DNA of 64,000 bases from Kineosporiaceae bacterium SCSIO 59966 (GCA_020881835.1 CP052876.1:1984001-2048000), one strand, 5' to 3'. Positions 1-8,627 are shown, counted from the stretch's first letter. Notes: generated by a model not told the origin, from the letters alone. Numbers and translations are program-made.

Positions 1-1294
1 GCAGGTGGAGGTCGAGCCTGCGGGCGGTGGTGGCGATCCTGGCGGGGACGGCGATGATCTTGGTGCGCAGGCTGGCCCATCTGGCCTTGGCCATGTCTGC
101 TGCGACGGCGGTGGCGCGGGCCAGGTTGAACGCGATCACTGCCAGGGCGACCCAGGCGGCGTTCGCCGCGTATCGTCCGCTGGGCAGGTGGGCCAGGGCG
201 TTGTCTTTGAGCTCGGCGATGACCTGCTCGACGATCGCGTGGTCGCGGTGACGTTCGTCGGCCTCGATGGTCGAGAACGTGCTGTTGGTGATGAAGGCGT
301 GGTGGCGGTAGGTGGCGAACAGCTCGCCCTGCTCGGTCCCATCGCAGGCGAACGGCTGGAGGCGTTTCACGCGGCGGACGATGAGCCGGCAGGTGACGTG
401 CTCGCCCCTGCGGCGGGAGGTGAACGCGGTGAACGGGATCTCGGCGACCTCGGCGTGGGAGACCCACCGCTGCTCGGCCTCGTCGTAGATCGCGTCCGGG
501 TACTCGATCGGCTGCCACGCGTCGGCGGGGATGCTGGCGATCGCTGCGGTGACGGTCTTGGTCATCCGGGCGGTGACCGAGAACCACGCCTGGTGCCTGA
601 TCGCGGTGCCGACGAACGCCCACCCGTAGTAGGCCGAGTCCGCCCGGGCCAGGATCCGGCCCCTCACGCCAGCGGCGCGGGCGGTGGTGATCCCCTGGGC
701 CAGCAGCCGGCCCGCGCCCGTGGCCGAGGCGGTGTTCCCCGACCGGAGCCTCGCGCCGGCGATCACCGGCGCGGCCAGCGGGGTCGAGACCGTGGCGAGC
801 TGGATGTTCAGGCCACGCTGCTTGGTGTACCCGAACGCGGCGCCCTGCTTGGCGTAGCCGTGGACCTCCCGCACGGTGTCATCGACATCGACCGTGGCGA
901 TCCCGCCGGTGTCCGCGCCGGCCAGCAGGCCCGGGACCCGCACCGCCAGGCCCGCCACCAGCCTGGCGTTGACCTTGTCGAGCTGCTGGACGTGCCCGTG
1001 GGTGAACGACCGCAGGAACGTGCCCAGCGTGGAGGGCGCGCGGACCCCACCGAACACCTTCGTCATCCCGCCGTGCCGCAGCAGGTCCATGTCATCGATG
1101 CAGTCCGCGCCGGCCAGCATCCCGGCCACCACGCACGCCGCCTTCACCGCAGCGTTCGGCGAAGGCACCGTCACCTCCTCCAGGAGGTCGTACAGGCCGG
1201 CGGTCTCGGCCAGCCGCAACGCAGGGACCAGGCCCGCCGACGACACCAGGTTCGGGTCATCGAAGACCGGCCGGATCGTGTGAGAAGGTTTCAC
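1..1294 (-). CDS. IS1380 family transposase (C-terminus beyond window)
   Basis: This DDE transposase moves the element at the left edge. Reading from a GTG at 1294, the frame stays open for 431 codons to the window edge. The N-terminal third reads FDDPNLVSSAGLVPALRLAE, then GMLAGADCIDDMDLLRHGGM and VRAPSTLGTFLRSFTHGH, the hallmark N-terminus of IS1380-group transposases. A later DVDDT and an ARADSAYYGW block match the catalytic-core region as I know the family. The GTG is preceded by AGGAG about nine bases upstream. Family members are around 450-470 residues, so only the extreme C-terminus is missing. It differs clearly in sequence from the other IS1380-type transposase at 1709-3118, so these are two different elements. 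Confidence 0.85.
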   Translation of the reverse strand, partial: MKPSHTIRPVFDDPNLVSSAGLVPALRLAETAGLYDLLEEVTVPSPNAAVKAACVVAGMLAGADCIDDMDLLRHGGMTKVFGGVRAPSTLGTFLRSFTHGHVQQLDKVNARLVAGLAVRVPGLLAGADTGGIATVDVDDTVREVHGYAKQGAAFGYTKQRGLNIQLATVSTPLAAPVIAGARLRSGNTASATGAGRLLAQGITTARAAGVRGRILARADSAYYGWAFVGTAIRHQAWFSVTARMTKTVTAAIASIPADAWQPIEYPDAIYDEAEQRWVSHAEVAEIPFTAFTSRRRGEHVTCRLIVRRVKRLQPFACDGTEQGELFATYRHHAFITNSTFSTIEADERHRDHAIVEQVIAELKDNALAHLPSGRYAANAAWVALAVIAFNLARATAVAADMAKARWASLRTKIIAVPARIATTARRLDLHL

Positions 1295-1415
1295 TTGCGA
1301 GGTGCTCCTCTTGAGCGGTTGGACGTAGACGTCGCAATCCACATCCTCCCAGCTCAAGAGGGCATTCTCGCCCTACGCCACGCTCACACCGCCGAACCCG
1401 GTCGGTGGATCAGGG
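1..1415 (-). mobile_element. IS1380-type insertion sequence, cut by the window edge
   Basis: This is the 5' part of an insertion sequence whose transposase reads leftward out of the window. Its inner boundary is placed at about 1415, because from 1416 onward the sequence is identical to the leader of the neighbouring element's transposase (1416-1539 equals 3119-3242). The element therefore inserted into the leader of an older IS copy and separated that copy from its transposase. The other end and any target duplication on that side lie outside the window, so exact ends and length cannot be given. Confidence 0.7.
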
Positions 1416-1535
1416 CTGAAAGGTGCTCCTCGATCTGGAACGCGTGGACCTTCGACAAGCCACATCATCCCAGGTCAGGAGCACTTTTCATGTGATGAAC
1501 GCGCCGTCAGGCCGGACCGCGACGAAAGCGCCGGG
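1416..1535 (-). mobile_element. Right-end remnant of a second-type IS1380 element
   Basis: These 120 bases are identical to 3119-3238, the leader and right terminus of the complete element next door. Here they carry no transposase, because another IS abuts them at 1415. The remnant ends in the same terminal CCGGG at 1535, is followed by TTAG, and the complete copy then begins. This tandem head-to-tail order is expected from unequal recombination or from insertion beside an existing copy, followed by destruction of the left copy by the first IS. Confidence 0.75.
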
Positions 1536-1539
1536 TTAG

Positions 1540-3238
1540 CCCGGATCTTTCATCCCACCGGTGTTGATCATGGCGCTGCGGGTCGTGACCGCGGCGTGGG
1601 GTGATTCTGGCAGGAGGGTGTGACAGCGCCCCGAGTGTCGTCTCGGGTGGTCGCCGGTTCCACTGGCCGGTGGGGTCCTTGGGTTTGTCGGGACGGGTGG
1701 GCCGGCGCTCACCCGGGGGCGGCGAGGGCACGGAGTTGGCGGACGCCGTCGTCGACGAGGTGTCCCCAGGGCGCGGTCGTCTTGACGTGCAGGACGACCC
1801 GGCGGCCGGTGCGTGCCAGGGTGGCCGGGACGGTGAACAACCGCAGTCGTAGCCGTTTGGGCTCCCAGCGCCGGGCGTCGTGCCCGGTGAGAGCCAGCAT
1901 CTGCATCCACGCGGTGAGCTCCGCGGCGAGAGCGACGATGGCGCACCAGATCTGGTTCTGCGCGAAGTCGTGCAGCGGCAGGTTCGCCAGACCGGTGTCC
2001 TTGGCGCAGCGGATGCGGTCCTCGGCGCGAGCCCGGCGGCGGTGCCGCAGTTCCAGGTCGGCCAGCTGGGTGCCCAGGCCGCCGGGGCCGGTGTTGGTGG
2101 CGAACGCGGTGACCCGGTGCCCGTCGACGTCGGTGATGCGCAGCTGCGCGCCGGGGTGCGGGCGTTCTTTGCGGATGATGACCCGCATGCCTTTCGGCCA
2201 CGTCGACAGATCCAGGAGGTGGGTGACCTCGGTGACCCAGGCTCCCTCGCGGACGTCACCGTCGCCGTCGTAGGCGGGGGTCCACGCCTGCTTCGGAATC
2301 AGCTTCAAAGTCGGCTCGAAGTCGGCCGGCAGGGTGAACCCGACCGAGTACGACAAGCGTTGGGACACGACCCAGTTCAGGAACTCGTGGGTGGCCCCGG
2401 CGGCGTCGGTGCGGATCAGCACCTTGCGCCCGGCCCGGGTGCCCTTGTGGTGGGACGGCAGCTGCCGCAACGCCTCGCGGGTGACGGTGATGTGGTCGGC
2501 GGCGGTGTTCGAACCGGCGTTCCCGGGCCGCAGCAGCACCGACAGCGGCTCCCCGGTCCCGTCGGCCCCATGGTCGACGAACGAGCACAACGGGTGGAAG
2601 CCGTATCCCCGTTTGAAGGTCGGCGCGGCGGACTCCTTCTCGCTGTGCGAGGTCACCAGCGTGGCGTCCAAGTCGATGACCAGCGGCCGGTCCCTGCTGG
2701 TGCCGGCGTCCGGAGCATGCCTGCCGGCCAGCCGCCACGCCGTCGTGCGCGCGACCTGCCGCGCCGCATTGATCGCCTTCAGTGCTGCGGGGGCGTCCTG
2801 GGCCAGCGCGCTGATCGTCCGTGACACCGTCGGGTCCGACGCGACCGGGCCGTACACCTCAGGTGCGGCGCGCAGCACCGCGACGTCGGCCAGGCAGTCC
2901 CCGCCGAGCACCAGGCTGACCGCCAGGTCCAGTACCACCTTGGCCGGATCGTGGATCGCCAGCGGCTTGCGCCACGGCGCCAGCGCCTGCGACAGCGCCG
3001 CATCCAGCCCGGTCGTGGCGACCGTCTCGGTGATCACCGTTCCGCCGCCGTGGCCGACCCCACCGGTACCGGTCGTGTCGACGTGGAGACGCGGATAGAA
3101 CCGGCTACGCTGCTTCACCTGAAAGGTGCTCCTCGATCTGGAACGCGTGGACCTTCGACAAGCCACATCATCCCAGGTCAGGAGCACTTTTCATGTGATG
3201 AACGCGCCGTCAGGCCGGACCGCGACGAAAGCGCCGGG
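1540..3238 (-). mobile_element. Complete IS1380-family insertion sequence, 1699 bp, TTAG target duplication
   Basis: Both ends can be read. The left end starts CCCGGATCTTTCATCC. The right end, reverse-complemented, starts CCCGGCGCTTTCGTCG. These imperfect terminal inverted repeats match at 12 of 16 positions. TTAG lies directly outside each end (1536-1539 and 3239-3242), a 4-base target duplication, which is what IS1380-family elements make. The length is within the family's usual range of about 1.6-2.0 kb. One intact transposase gene fills it on the minus strand, so this copy looks recent and potentially active. Confidence 0.85.
1709..3118 (-). CDS. IS1380 family transposase (complete)
   Basis: A 469-residue transposase of the complete element. 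The start is set at the GTG at 3118 (VKQRSRFYPRLHVDTTG), with AGGAG just upstream inside the IS leader. The frame stays open a further 23 codons upstream, but that extension only reads through the leader. Segments typical of the family include DPTVSRTISALAQ, a predicted first catalytic block PLVIDLDATLVTSHSEKE, GYGFHPLCSFVDHGADGTG, RTDAAGATHEFLNW and a C-terminal GHLVDDGVRQLRAL. No frameshift or stop interrupts it. Confidence 0.9.
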   Translation of the reverse strand: MKQRSRFYPRLHVDTTGTGGVGHGGGTVITETVATTGLDAALSQALAPWRKPLAIHDPAKVVLDLAVSLVLGGDCLADVAVLRAAPEVYGPVASDPTVSRTISALAQDAPAALKAINAARQVARTTAWRLAGRHAPDAGTSRDRPLVIDLDATLVTSHSEKESAAPTFKRGYGFHPLCSFVDHGADGTGEPLSVLLRPGNAGSNTAADHITVTREALRQLPSHHKGTRAGRKVLIRTDAAGATHEFLNWVVSQRLSYSVGFTLPADFEPTLKLIPKQAWTPAYDGDGDVREGAWVTEVTHLLDLSTWPKGMRVIIRKERPHPGAQLRITDVDGHRVTAFATNTGPGGLGTQLADLELRHRRRARAEDRIRCAKDTGLANLPLHDFAQNQIWCAIVALAAELTAWMQMLALTGHDARRWEPKRLRLRLFTVPATLARTGRRVVLHVKTTAPWGHLVDDGVRQLRALAAPG

Positions 3239-3288
3239 TTAGGTCAGGTCTGGCGAATCTGCGGCCTCGCACGCGGTAGGCGTTAGGT

Positions 3289-3342
3289 GTGCACCATCGT
3301 CATGACCTGACTGAGGAGCAGTGGGAACGGTTGGAGCCGTAG
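3289..3342 (+). pseudogene. N-terminal scrap of an IS5-family transposase
   Basis: From a GTG at 3289 the frame reads VHHRHDLTEEQWERLEP and then stops at TAG. The phrase RHDLT-EEQWERLEPL is the conserved start of IS5-family (IS427/IS1647-like) transposases in actinobacteria. Only 17 codons remain and nothing downstream continues the homology, so this is a dead remnant. It sits 46 bases beyond the TTAG duplication of the IS1380 element, adding to the local IS pile-up. Confidence 0.55.
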
Positions 3343-3400
3343 CACGTGCCTGAGAACCTGTGTCAGCGGCGGCGTCCCTGGATGTCACACCGACAGGTGA

Positions 3401-4189
3401 TCAACCCGAGTCCTGGGGCGCACGCGAATAGTTCGCTCTGGCGTGATCTGCCGAAGGTGAGACGCTTCTGACCGGAAGATGGGTCGTCGGGGGCTGCCAC
3501 GTCGCGGACTCCGCCGTCGGGAACCTCGTCGTGGTCGACGGCGTGGGCTGACCCGTTGTGGCGGAGTCGGCAGGATCCGGAGAGTCCGTGGGCGTGGGCG
3601 TCGAGGGGGTCCACGTGGCCGGGTCGGACGTCGTCGGGTCGGACGTCGTCGGAACCGGCGTCGTGGGAACCGGCGTCGTGGGAACCGGGGTCGTGGGGAC
3701 CGGGGTCGTGGGAACCGGGGTCGCGAAGCCGCCCGTCGTCGACTCGGTTGCCGTCGGCGTCCGGGTTGATGTGCTCGGCGGCAGCGGACCTGAGGCGTCG
3801 GTCGCCGCGGGTGTGGCGTCGGTCGCCGCGGGTGTGGCGGCGGACGTCGACGGGGCCGGCGTCGGCGGTCCTCCCAGTGGTAGCGACGTGCGGATCTCGG
3901 TTCCCGGGGCCGGACCGGCGGAGGACCCGCTGGCCGTGGAGGGCCGGGGCTCGGGGGCTGCCGGGGAGGGGTCGCCGAGAGGAGGCGTAGCCGGCGCCTC
4001 CGACCTCGTCGTCCGAGCGTCCGCCGGCTCGGGAGAGGAGCCGGGCAGCGGGTCGGACGGGACGACGACCGAGCGGCCTCCCGTCGTGGAGACGCGCTCC
4101 GCGACGGTACTCATCGCGGACCCGGCGAGGACGACTGCCGTAAGGACGGCCACAGCCTCCGCCAGCCGCGCGAAGGACACCTCGACCAC
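3401..4189 (-). CDS. Pro/Thr/Ser-rich exported or membrane-anchored protein
   Basis: I do not recognise a family. The 262-residue product starts at a GTG (4189) with a short hydrophobic stretch, AEAVAVLTAVVLAGSAMS, at about residues 10-27, consistent with a signal anchor or signal peptide. Almost all the rest is low-complexity Pro, Thr, Ser and Ala, with five PVPTT units (coding repeat at 3651-3725) and SDPTT units. Such mucin-like stretches are typical of surface spacers that may be O-mannosylated in actinobacteria. It lies alone between the IS cluster and RNase P RNA. The C-terminus has no sortase motif or second membrane segment. Low complexity leaves some doubt that the whole frame is translated. 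Confidence 0.5.
   Translation of the reverse strand: MVEVSFARLAEAVAVLTAVVLAGSAMSTVAERVSTTGGRSVVVPSDPLPGSSPEPADARTTRSEAPATPPLGDPSPAAPEPRPSTASGSSAGPAPGTEIRTSLPLGGPPTPAPSTSAATPAATDATPAATDASGPLPPSTSTRTPTATESTTGGFATPVPTTPVPTTPVPTTPVPTTPVPTTSDPTTSDPATWTPSTPTPTDSPDPADSATTGQPTPSTTTRFPTAESATWQPPTTHLPVRSVSPSADHARANYSRAPQDSG
3651..3725 (-). repeat. Five 15-base tandem repeats encoding PVPTT
   Basis: Five consecutive 15-base units (plus-strand consensus GGAACCGGNGTCGTG) at 3651, 3666, 3681, 3696 and 3711 encode PVPTT within the Pro/Thr-rich protein. The third-position differences are silent, so the units are slightly diverged. Copy number of such a repeat can vary between strains. Confidence 0.8.
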
Positions 4190-4535
4190 CCCCCCTCGCC
4201 CGTCAGCGAGCGTCCGACCTGGGACGACGGTACTGCGTCCCGCGGGCGGAGGCGGGTCAGCGCGAGGTCAGACGGGCTCCTTTCCGCTGGGGCCCTTCGT
4301 CGCCAGGTCCTCCAGCCGGGACTCGTGCCGGGCTTCGCGCCGGGCACACTGACCGACGTGCGGTGCACGCGATCGCGTCATCCCGTCTACACCATTTGGT
4401 CCTTCCGGGCCGGTGCCGGCGCGGTCAGGATGGGCGCTGGCCCGAGCTGCGTCGCTCGGACGGCCAGGGGGCCAGGCCCCGGTCCGGCACCGCAGGGGGA
4501 CCCGCCGGACCGGGGCCTCCTGGTGCGCGGCGGGT
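4190..4535. other. Intergenic stretch with no supported gene
   Basis: These 346 bases separate the 3' end of RNase P RNA from the start of the Pro/Thr-rich protein gene. Both are read on the minus strand, so it should hold the terminator of the first and the promoter of the second. I see no convincing coding frame, no U-tract terminator and no clear promoter hexamers. The short frames here are incidental to high GC. Confidence 0.5.
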
Positions 4536-4932
4536 GCGGACGAGCCGGCCTGTACGCCGGGTTCTGTCCCCGTCCCGGTCATCCCGGGACGGGCGGCGAC
4601 CATCCATCTCGGGCGTACGTTGCCGCACGCCTCCAGCGGTCTACCCGGGGACTCGGGCGGGCAGCCCTCGAGCGTCCCCTGTCTGACCTTGCTCCAGGTG
4701 GGGTTTACCGAGCCACCCCCGTCACCGGGGGTGCTGGTGGTCTCTTACACCACCGTTTCACCCTTACCACGTCACCGACCGGTGGCCGGTGACGTGGCGG
4801 TCTGCTTTCTGTGGCACTGTCCCGCGGGTCACCCCGGGTGGGCGTTACCCACCACCTTGCCCTGTGGAGCCCGGACGTTCCTCGGCGGCACCCGACGGGT
4901 ACCGACGCGGCCGCCCAGCCGACTCGTCCGCC
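4536..4932 (-). ncRNA. rnpB: RNase P RNA (class A)
   Basis: This is the catalytic RNA of ribonuclease P, which trims tRNA 5' leaders. On the minus strand the 5' region contains GAGGAACGTCCGGGCTCCAC and GGGCAAGGTGGTGGGTAACG, the universal start of the catalytic domain. CCACAGAAAGCAGACCGCC and GTAAGGGTGAAACGGTG follow. The 3' region holds ACAGAACCCGGCGTACAGGC. The first and last bases pair (GGCGGACGAGTCGGC with GCCGGCTCGTCCGC), which sets the ends and gives about 397 nucleotides, normal for actinobacteria. A TTAGGAT sequence just upstream of the 5' end could be a -10 element. Confidence 0.95.
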
Positions 4933-4995
4933 CTCAGATCCTAACGCCTCGGTGATCAGTCAGAGTCCCTCGTCGATCAGTCGGAGTCCCTCGTC

Positions 4996-5239
4996 GTGAT
5001 CACGCAATCCCGCCACCCACCCGGCCCACCGGCCGGGCTCGCAGAATGCTGGGTTGGCGGCGCAACACGCCGGTCAAGCCGCGCTGAGCGCAGCATTCTG
5101 TGGTGGCGGCACCCGACCCGCCGTGGGCTGACACGGCACGGCGACCAGGACCCCGCTTCGTCCCTCGAGGAGGCGCGAGCGGCCATGAGACGTACATGCA
5201 GCCCCCTACCCCCGCAAGGTGGCGGGATTGCATGATCAC
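4996..5239. repeat. Composite intergenic repeat 1 (22-mer, 59-base core inverted, 22-mer reversed)
   Basis: The left 22-mer is at 4996-5017 (core GATCACGCAATCCCGCCACC, one base off consensus) and a perfect reversed copy is at 5218-5239. Between them lies the 59-base core 5042-5100, bounded by CAGAATGCTG and CAGCATTCTG. Compared with the other three composites the core is in the opposite orientation. Just left of the element are two copies of GATCAGTCNGAGTCCCTCGTC (from about 4954), a module that also borders composites 3 and 4. It lies between the 3' end of the RNB ribonuclease gene and the 5' end of rnpB. Confidence 0.85.
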
Positions 5240-5261
5240 CGATGGGGTTGTCGCGGGTGGG

Positions 5262-6713
5262 TCACAGGGAGAAGCGGACGGTCCGGGCGGCGACGTCCGC
5301 GCTGTCGAGGCGCACGGTCACCTCGGCCCCCAGCTCGAGGTCCCCGTCGCAGCGCGCGAGCACCGGCGGGTCCGCGAGCTGGATCTCCCCACCACCACGG
5401 CTGTCGACGTCGACGACGACCGCCTCGAAGGTCTCCCCCACGCGACCAGCGAGCACGGCCGCCTCGGCGGCGTCGACGGCTCCGCGGTCCAGCGCGTTGG
5501 CGACCCGGTCGGACTCCGCCATCCGCGCCGGCAGCTCGGGCAGCGCGGCGCGCGCCCAGTCCGGCACCGGCGCCCCGGTGAGCAGGGCGTGGCAGACGGT
5601 GAGGGTGAACCGGTCGACGAGCCGGCGCAGCGGAGCGGTGACGTGGGCGTACGAAGCGGCAACGGCCGCCTGCTCGCGCTGCTCCGGCGGCGCCCCGTCG
5701 AACGGCGTGTAACCGGCGCCGCGGAACAGCACGACGGACTCGTGCAGCAGCGCCAGCTGCCGGGGATCCTGCGGGTCGAGCGAGTTCAGCATCTCGCCGA
5801 ACGGTGTCCCCTCCGGCCAGATGACGCCGAGCGCCCGGCCCTGTCGGCGGAACCGCGCGAGCGTGCGCTCGTCCGGCGCCGGCATGGTGCGCAGCAGACC
5901 GATCCCACCGTCCAGCATGACCTCGGCCGCCGCCATCCCGGTCATCAGGGAGACCTGGGCGTTCCAGTCCTCCACCGGCAGCGGCGGCCGGAACCGCAGC
6001 CGGCAGCCGTCCGGTCCGCAGACCACCTCCTGGTCGGGGATCGCCAGGGTGGCGCCACCTCGCTCGCGCTCCAGCCCTGCGCGCAACCGACCGACCTCGG
6101 CGAGCAGGTCCACTCCGGACGGCGCGCGGCCGGCGTCCAGGTCAGCCTGCACCTGCTCGTAGGTGAGCTGGGCGCGGCTGCGGACCACCGCCCGGACCAG
6201 GTCGACGTCCATGGTCCGCCCGTCCGCGTCGAGGTCGATGACCCAGACGAGTGCGGGCCGGTCCTTGCCGGGCAGGAGGCTCGCGGCGTCCTCGCTGACG
6301 ACCTCGGGGTGCAAGGGCACGCGCCGGTCCGGCGCGTACATCGTCTGCCCGCGGCGGCGCGCCTCAAGGTCGAACGCGGAGCCCGGCGGCACGAAGGCCG
6401 GCACGTCGGCGATGGCGTACCGGAGGCGGTACCCGGTGCCGCGACGCTCCAGGTGCAGGGCCTGGTCCAGGTCGGTGGCGCCGGGCGGGTCGATCGTCAC
6501 CAGCTCGAGGTCTCGCCAGTCCGTGTCCGGCAGGTCCGGCGATCCCGCCGTGCGCTCTGCCTCGGCCAGCACCTCTGGTGGGAAGGCCTCGACGATTCCC
6601 AGCTCGCGCCGCAGCTGCTCCAGGCTGGCGGCGAGTCCGACGTCCGGCGGCAGGAGGTGGCCGTCCGGAGCAGCCGTTACCCCACGACGCACCGTCACCT
6701 TGCTCCAGTACAT
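5262..6713 (-). CDS. RNB-domain (RNase II/R family) exoribonuclease
   Basis: A 483-residue 3'-to-5' exoribonuclease of the RNase II superfamily, cytoplasmic, acting in RNA turnover. The start is the ATG at 6713 (MYWSKVTVRRGV). The frame stays open upstream, but that part is antisense to yaaA. The RNB catalytic signature is the Asp-rich LVTIDPPGATDLDQALHLE at about residues 69-87, followed by YAIADVPAFV and QTMYAPDRRVPLHPEVVSE. The C-terminal third has YAHVTAPLRRLVDRF, the conserved end of the RNB domain, then a short OB-like tail. It is shorter than RNase R (no long cold-shock N-terminus or S1 domain), as is usual for the actinobacterial subgroup. It is divergent from yaaA with 51 bases between starts. 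Confidence 0.9.
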   Translation of the reverse strand: MYWSKVTVRRGVTAAPDGHLLPPDVGLAASLEQLRRELGIVEAFPPEVLAEAERTAGSPDLPDTDWRDLELVTIDPPGATDLDQALHLERRGTGYRLRYAIADVPAFVPPGSAFDLEARRRGQTMYAPDRRVPLHPEVVSEDAASLLPGKDRPALVWVIDLDADGRTMDVDLVRAVVRSRAQLTYEQVQADLDAGRAPSGVDLLAEVGRLRAGLERERGGATLAIPDQEVVCGPDGCRLRFRPPLPVEDWNAQVSLMTGMAAAEVMLDGGIGLLRTMPAPDERTLARFRRQGRALGVIWPEGTPFGEMLNSLDPQDPRQLALLHESVVLFRGAGYTPFDGAPPEQREQAAVAASYAHVTAPLRRLVDRFTLTVCHALLTGAPVPDWARAALPELPARMAESDRVANALDRGAVDAAEAAVLAGRVGETFEAVVVDVDSRGGGEIQLADPPVLARCDGDLELGAEVTVRLDSADVAARTVRFSL

Positions 6714-6764
6714 GCGCGCCACCCTAGGGACGGCGCCGTTGCACCGCCTTCTACGCTCTGCCGC

Positions 6765-7514
6765 GTGCTCGTGCTGCTCCCGCCGTCCGAGAGCAAGGCT
6801 GCCGGACGGCGCGGGGCCGCCGTCCGGGTCGAGGACCTGTCCTTCCCTGAGCTGACCGAGGCCCGGCTCGAGGTGCTGACGGCACTGGAGCAGGTCAGTC
6901 GGCGGGACGACGCCCTGGCGGTTCTCGGTGCAGGCCCGTCGCTGGCGGCGGAGGTGGCCCGGAACACGGCCCTGCGCTCCGCGCCGGCCCTGCCGGTGGC
7001 GGAGCTCTACACCGGGGTGCTGTTCGACGCGCTGGCCCTGCGGGACCTGCCGGAGCGGGCTCGGCGCCGAGCCCGGTCCCGGCTGGTCGTCGTCAGCGCG
7101 CTGTGGGGGGCGCTGCGGCCCGGGGACCGGGTGCCGGCGTACCGGCTGGCCATGGGCACCGACCTGCCGGGGATCGGCGGGCTGGCCGGCTACTGGCGCC
7201 CGAGGCTGGCGGCCCCGTTGGACGCGTACTCGGCCGGACGGCTCGTCGTCGACTGCCGGTCGAGCGACTACGCGGCGGCGTGGCGGCCGGCAGGTGAAGC
7301 GGTGGCGGTCCGGGTGCTCCGCGAGCGTGACGGCCGGCGCAGCGTCGTCTCGCACATGGCCAAACGCACCCGGGGACTGGTGGCGCGGCACCTGCTGTCC
7401 CGCGAGGGCCGCGAGCCGTGCACCGTCGGTGAGCTTGTCGACGCCGTCAGCGAGGTGCTCACCTGCGAGCCCGCCGAGGACGGCACCCGCCTGGACGTCG
7501 TCGTCCCCGGCTGA
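6765..7514 (+). CDS. yaaA: YaaA family protein (peroxide stress, DUF328)
   Basis: A 249-residue member of the YaaA/DUF328 family, which in E. coli limits free iron during peroxide stress and binds DNA. The start is the GTG at 6765, giving VLVLLPPSESKAAGRRGAAV; the LLPPSE(S/T)K motif is the family's N-terminal signature. Other family features are YTGVLFDAL (about residues 84-92), VVSALWGALRPGDRVPAYRL and VVSHMAKRTRGLVARHLL. An open frame runs far upstream but is antisense to the RNB gene. The partner role in this organism is inferred from the family only. Confidence 0.9.
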   Translation: MLVLLPPSESKAAGRRGAAVRVEDLSFPELTEARLEVLTALEQVSRRDDALAVLGAGPSLAAEVARNTALRSAPALPVAELYTGVLFDALALRDLPERARRRARSRLVVVSALWGALRPGDRVPAYRLAMGTDLPGIGGLAGYWRPRLAAPLDAYSAGRLVVDCRSSDYAAAWRPAGEAVAVRVLRERDGRRSVVSHMAKRTRGLVARHLLSREGREPCTVGELVDAVSEVLTCEPAEDGTRLDVVVPG

Positions 7515-7597
7515 CGGGGCCGGGCCGCGCACGAGCCAGGTGGGCGACCGTCGTCCGGGGGCTGGAGCCGCAGCCCTGCGCACGGCACGATGATCCC

Positions 7598-8623
7598 GTG
7601 ATCACCGAGGAGGCGGACGAGCCGCTGCCGCGACGGCTGGGACGCTGGGTGGACAACGGCCTGCTGACCGCTGAGCAGGCCGGGCAGATCGAGGCGTACG
7701 AGGCAACTCGCGGCGGCGCCACAGAGGTCGCCGCACGCGACGCGACCGCTACCGGCGCAGCGGACGCTCCGGCACCGCCGGACCCGCCGGGGTCGCGGCC
7801 GCCGAGTCTCGTCGTCGAGGCCCTCGGCTACCTCGGTGGAGTGCTCGTACTGGTGGCCGGGCTGCTCCTGGGAGCCCAGCTGTGGGAGGAGATCCCGGAC
7901 GCCGGCCGCGCGGTGCTGCTGGCCGGGGTGGCAGTGCTGCTGCTCGTCGGCGGAGGTACCGTGCCGGTCCGCCTGGGCGACGCCGGACGGCGGCTGCGCT
8001 CGGTGCTGTGGACCCTCGCCGTCGTGGCGGCCGGCGGGACTCTCGGCGTCCTCGGCTCCGAGGTGCTCGACCTGGACGGCGACCTCGTAGCACTGCTCGT
8101 GTTCGGTGGCACGGCGGCGCTCGCCGCGCTGCTGTGGTGGGGGGAACGCACCTCCCTCCTGCAGACGGTGCTGCTGGGCGCGCTGGTCGGCACGGTCGTC
8201 GCTCTCGTCGTCCTCGCGGAGCCGCGCGAGCCGACGGTGCTGTTTGTCGCCGTGTACGTCCTCGGTCTGGCCTGGGCCACCGCCGGCCACCTGGAGCGGG
8301 TGACCCCGGGACGCACCGCCCGGGTGCTCGGGGCGGTGACGATGCTGCTCGCCGTCCAGCCCGTGCTGGACGCCACGTGGGGGCTCCTGCTCGGCCTCGC
8401 GACGGTCGCCGCGCTGGTGGCTTACGCGGTCCGGGCAGGCGCACTCGTCCTGCTTGTCGCCGGCTCCGTCGGCATGCTTACCGTCGTGCCGCGCGCCGTC
8501 GAGGTGTGGTTCCCCGGCCGGCTCAGCGTGCCGGCCGTTCTGCTCGTCCTGGGCGCGCTGCTCGTCGCGGCAGCGGTGGGAACTGCCCGCCGCCGCGCCG
8601 GCCGGGGTGGCGGGATTGCATGA
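7598..8623 (+). CDS. DUF2157-type polytopic membrane protein
   Basis: A 341-residue integral membrane protein. The N-terminus has a short cytosolic segment RWVDNGLLTAEQAGQIEAYE, the motif that opens DUF2157 proteins, followed by about ten hydrophobic segments between residues 70 and 330. The start is the GTG at 7598; an ATG nine bases upstream is in frame but meets a TGA at once. Function is unknown for the family. The last codons (GGGIA) and the TGA stop come from a solitary copy of the dispersed 22-base repeat, so the natural C-terminus was probably replaced or trimmed when the repeat arrived. Confidence 0.8.
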   Translation: MITEEADEPLPRRLGRWVDNGLLTAEQAGQIEAYEATRGGATEVAARDATATGAADAPAPPDPPGSRPPSLVVEALGYLGGVLVLVAGLLLGAQLWEEIPDAGRAVLLAGVAVLLLVGGGTVPVRLGDAGRRLRSVLWTLAVVAAGGTLGVLGSEVLDLDGDLVALLVFGGTAALAALLWWGERTSLLQTVLLGALVGTVVALVVLAEPREPTVLFVAVYVLGLAWATAGHLERVTPGRTARVLGAVTMLLAVQPVLDATWGLLLGLATVAALVAYAVRAGALVLLVAGSVGMLTVVPRAVEVWFPGRLSVPAVLLVLGALLVAAAVGTARRRAGRGGGIA

Positions 8624-8627
8624 TCAC
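8606..8627 (-). repeat. Solitary copy of the dispersed 22-base repeat
   Basis: A perfect 22-base match in reversed orientation, covering the last codons and stop of the DUF2157 gene. No 59-base core and no partner copy is nearby. The flank GAAGAAGTGG resembles the GACGAGGGG that follows copies in the composite elements. Confidence 0.85.

Noticed and set aside
5262-7583. A 773-residue RNB protein
   Set aside because: The extra N-terminus is antisense to yaaA, which has its own signature LLPPSESK motif. The ATG at 6713 gives a normal protein.
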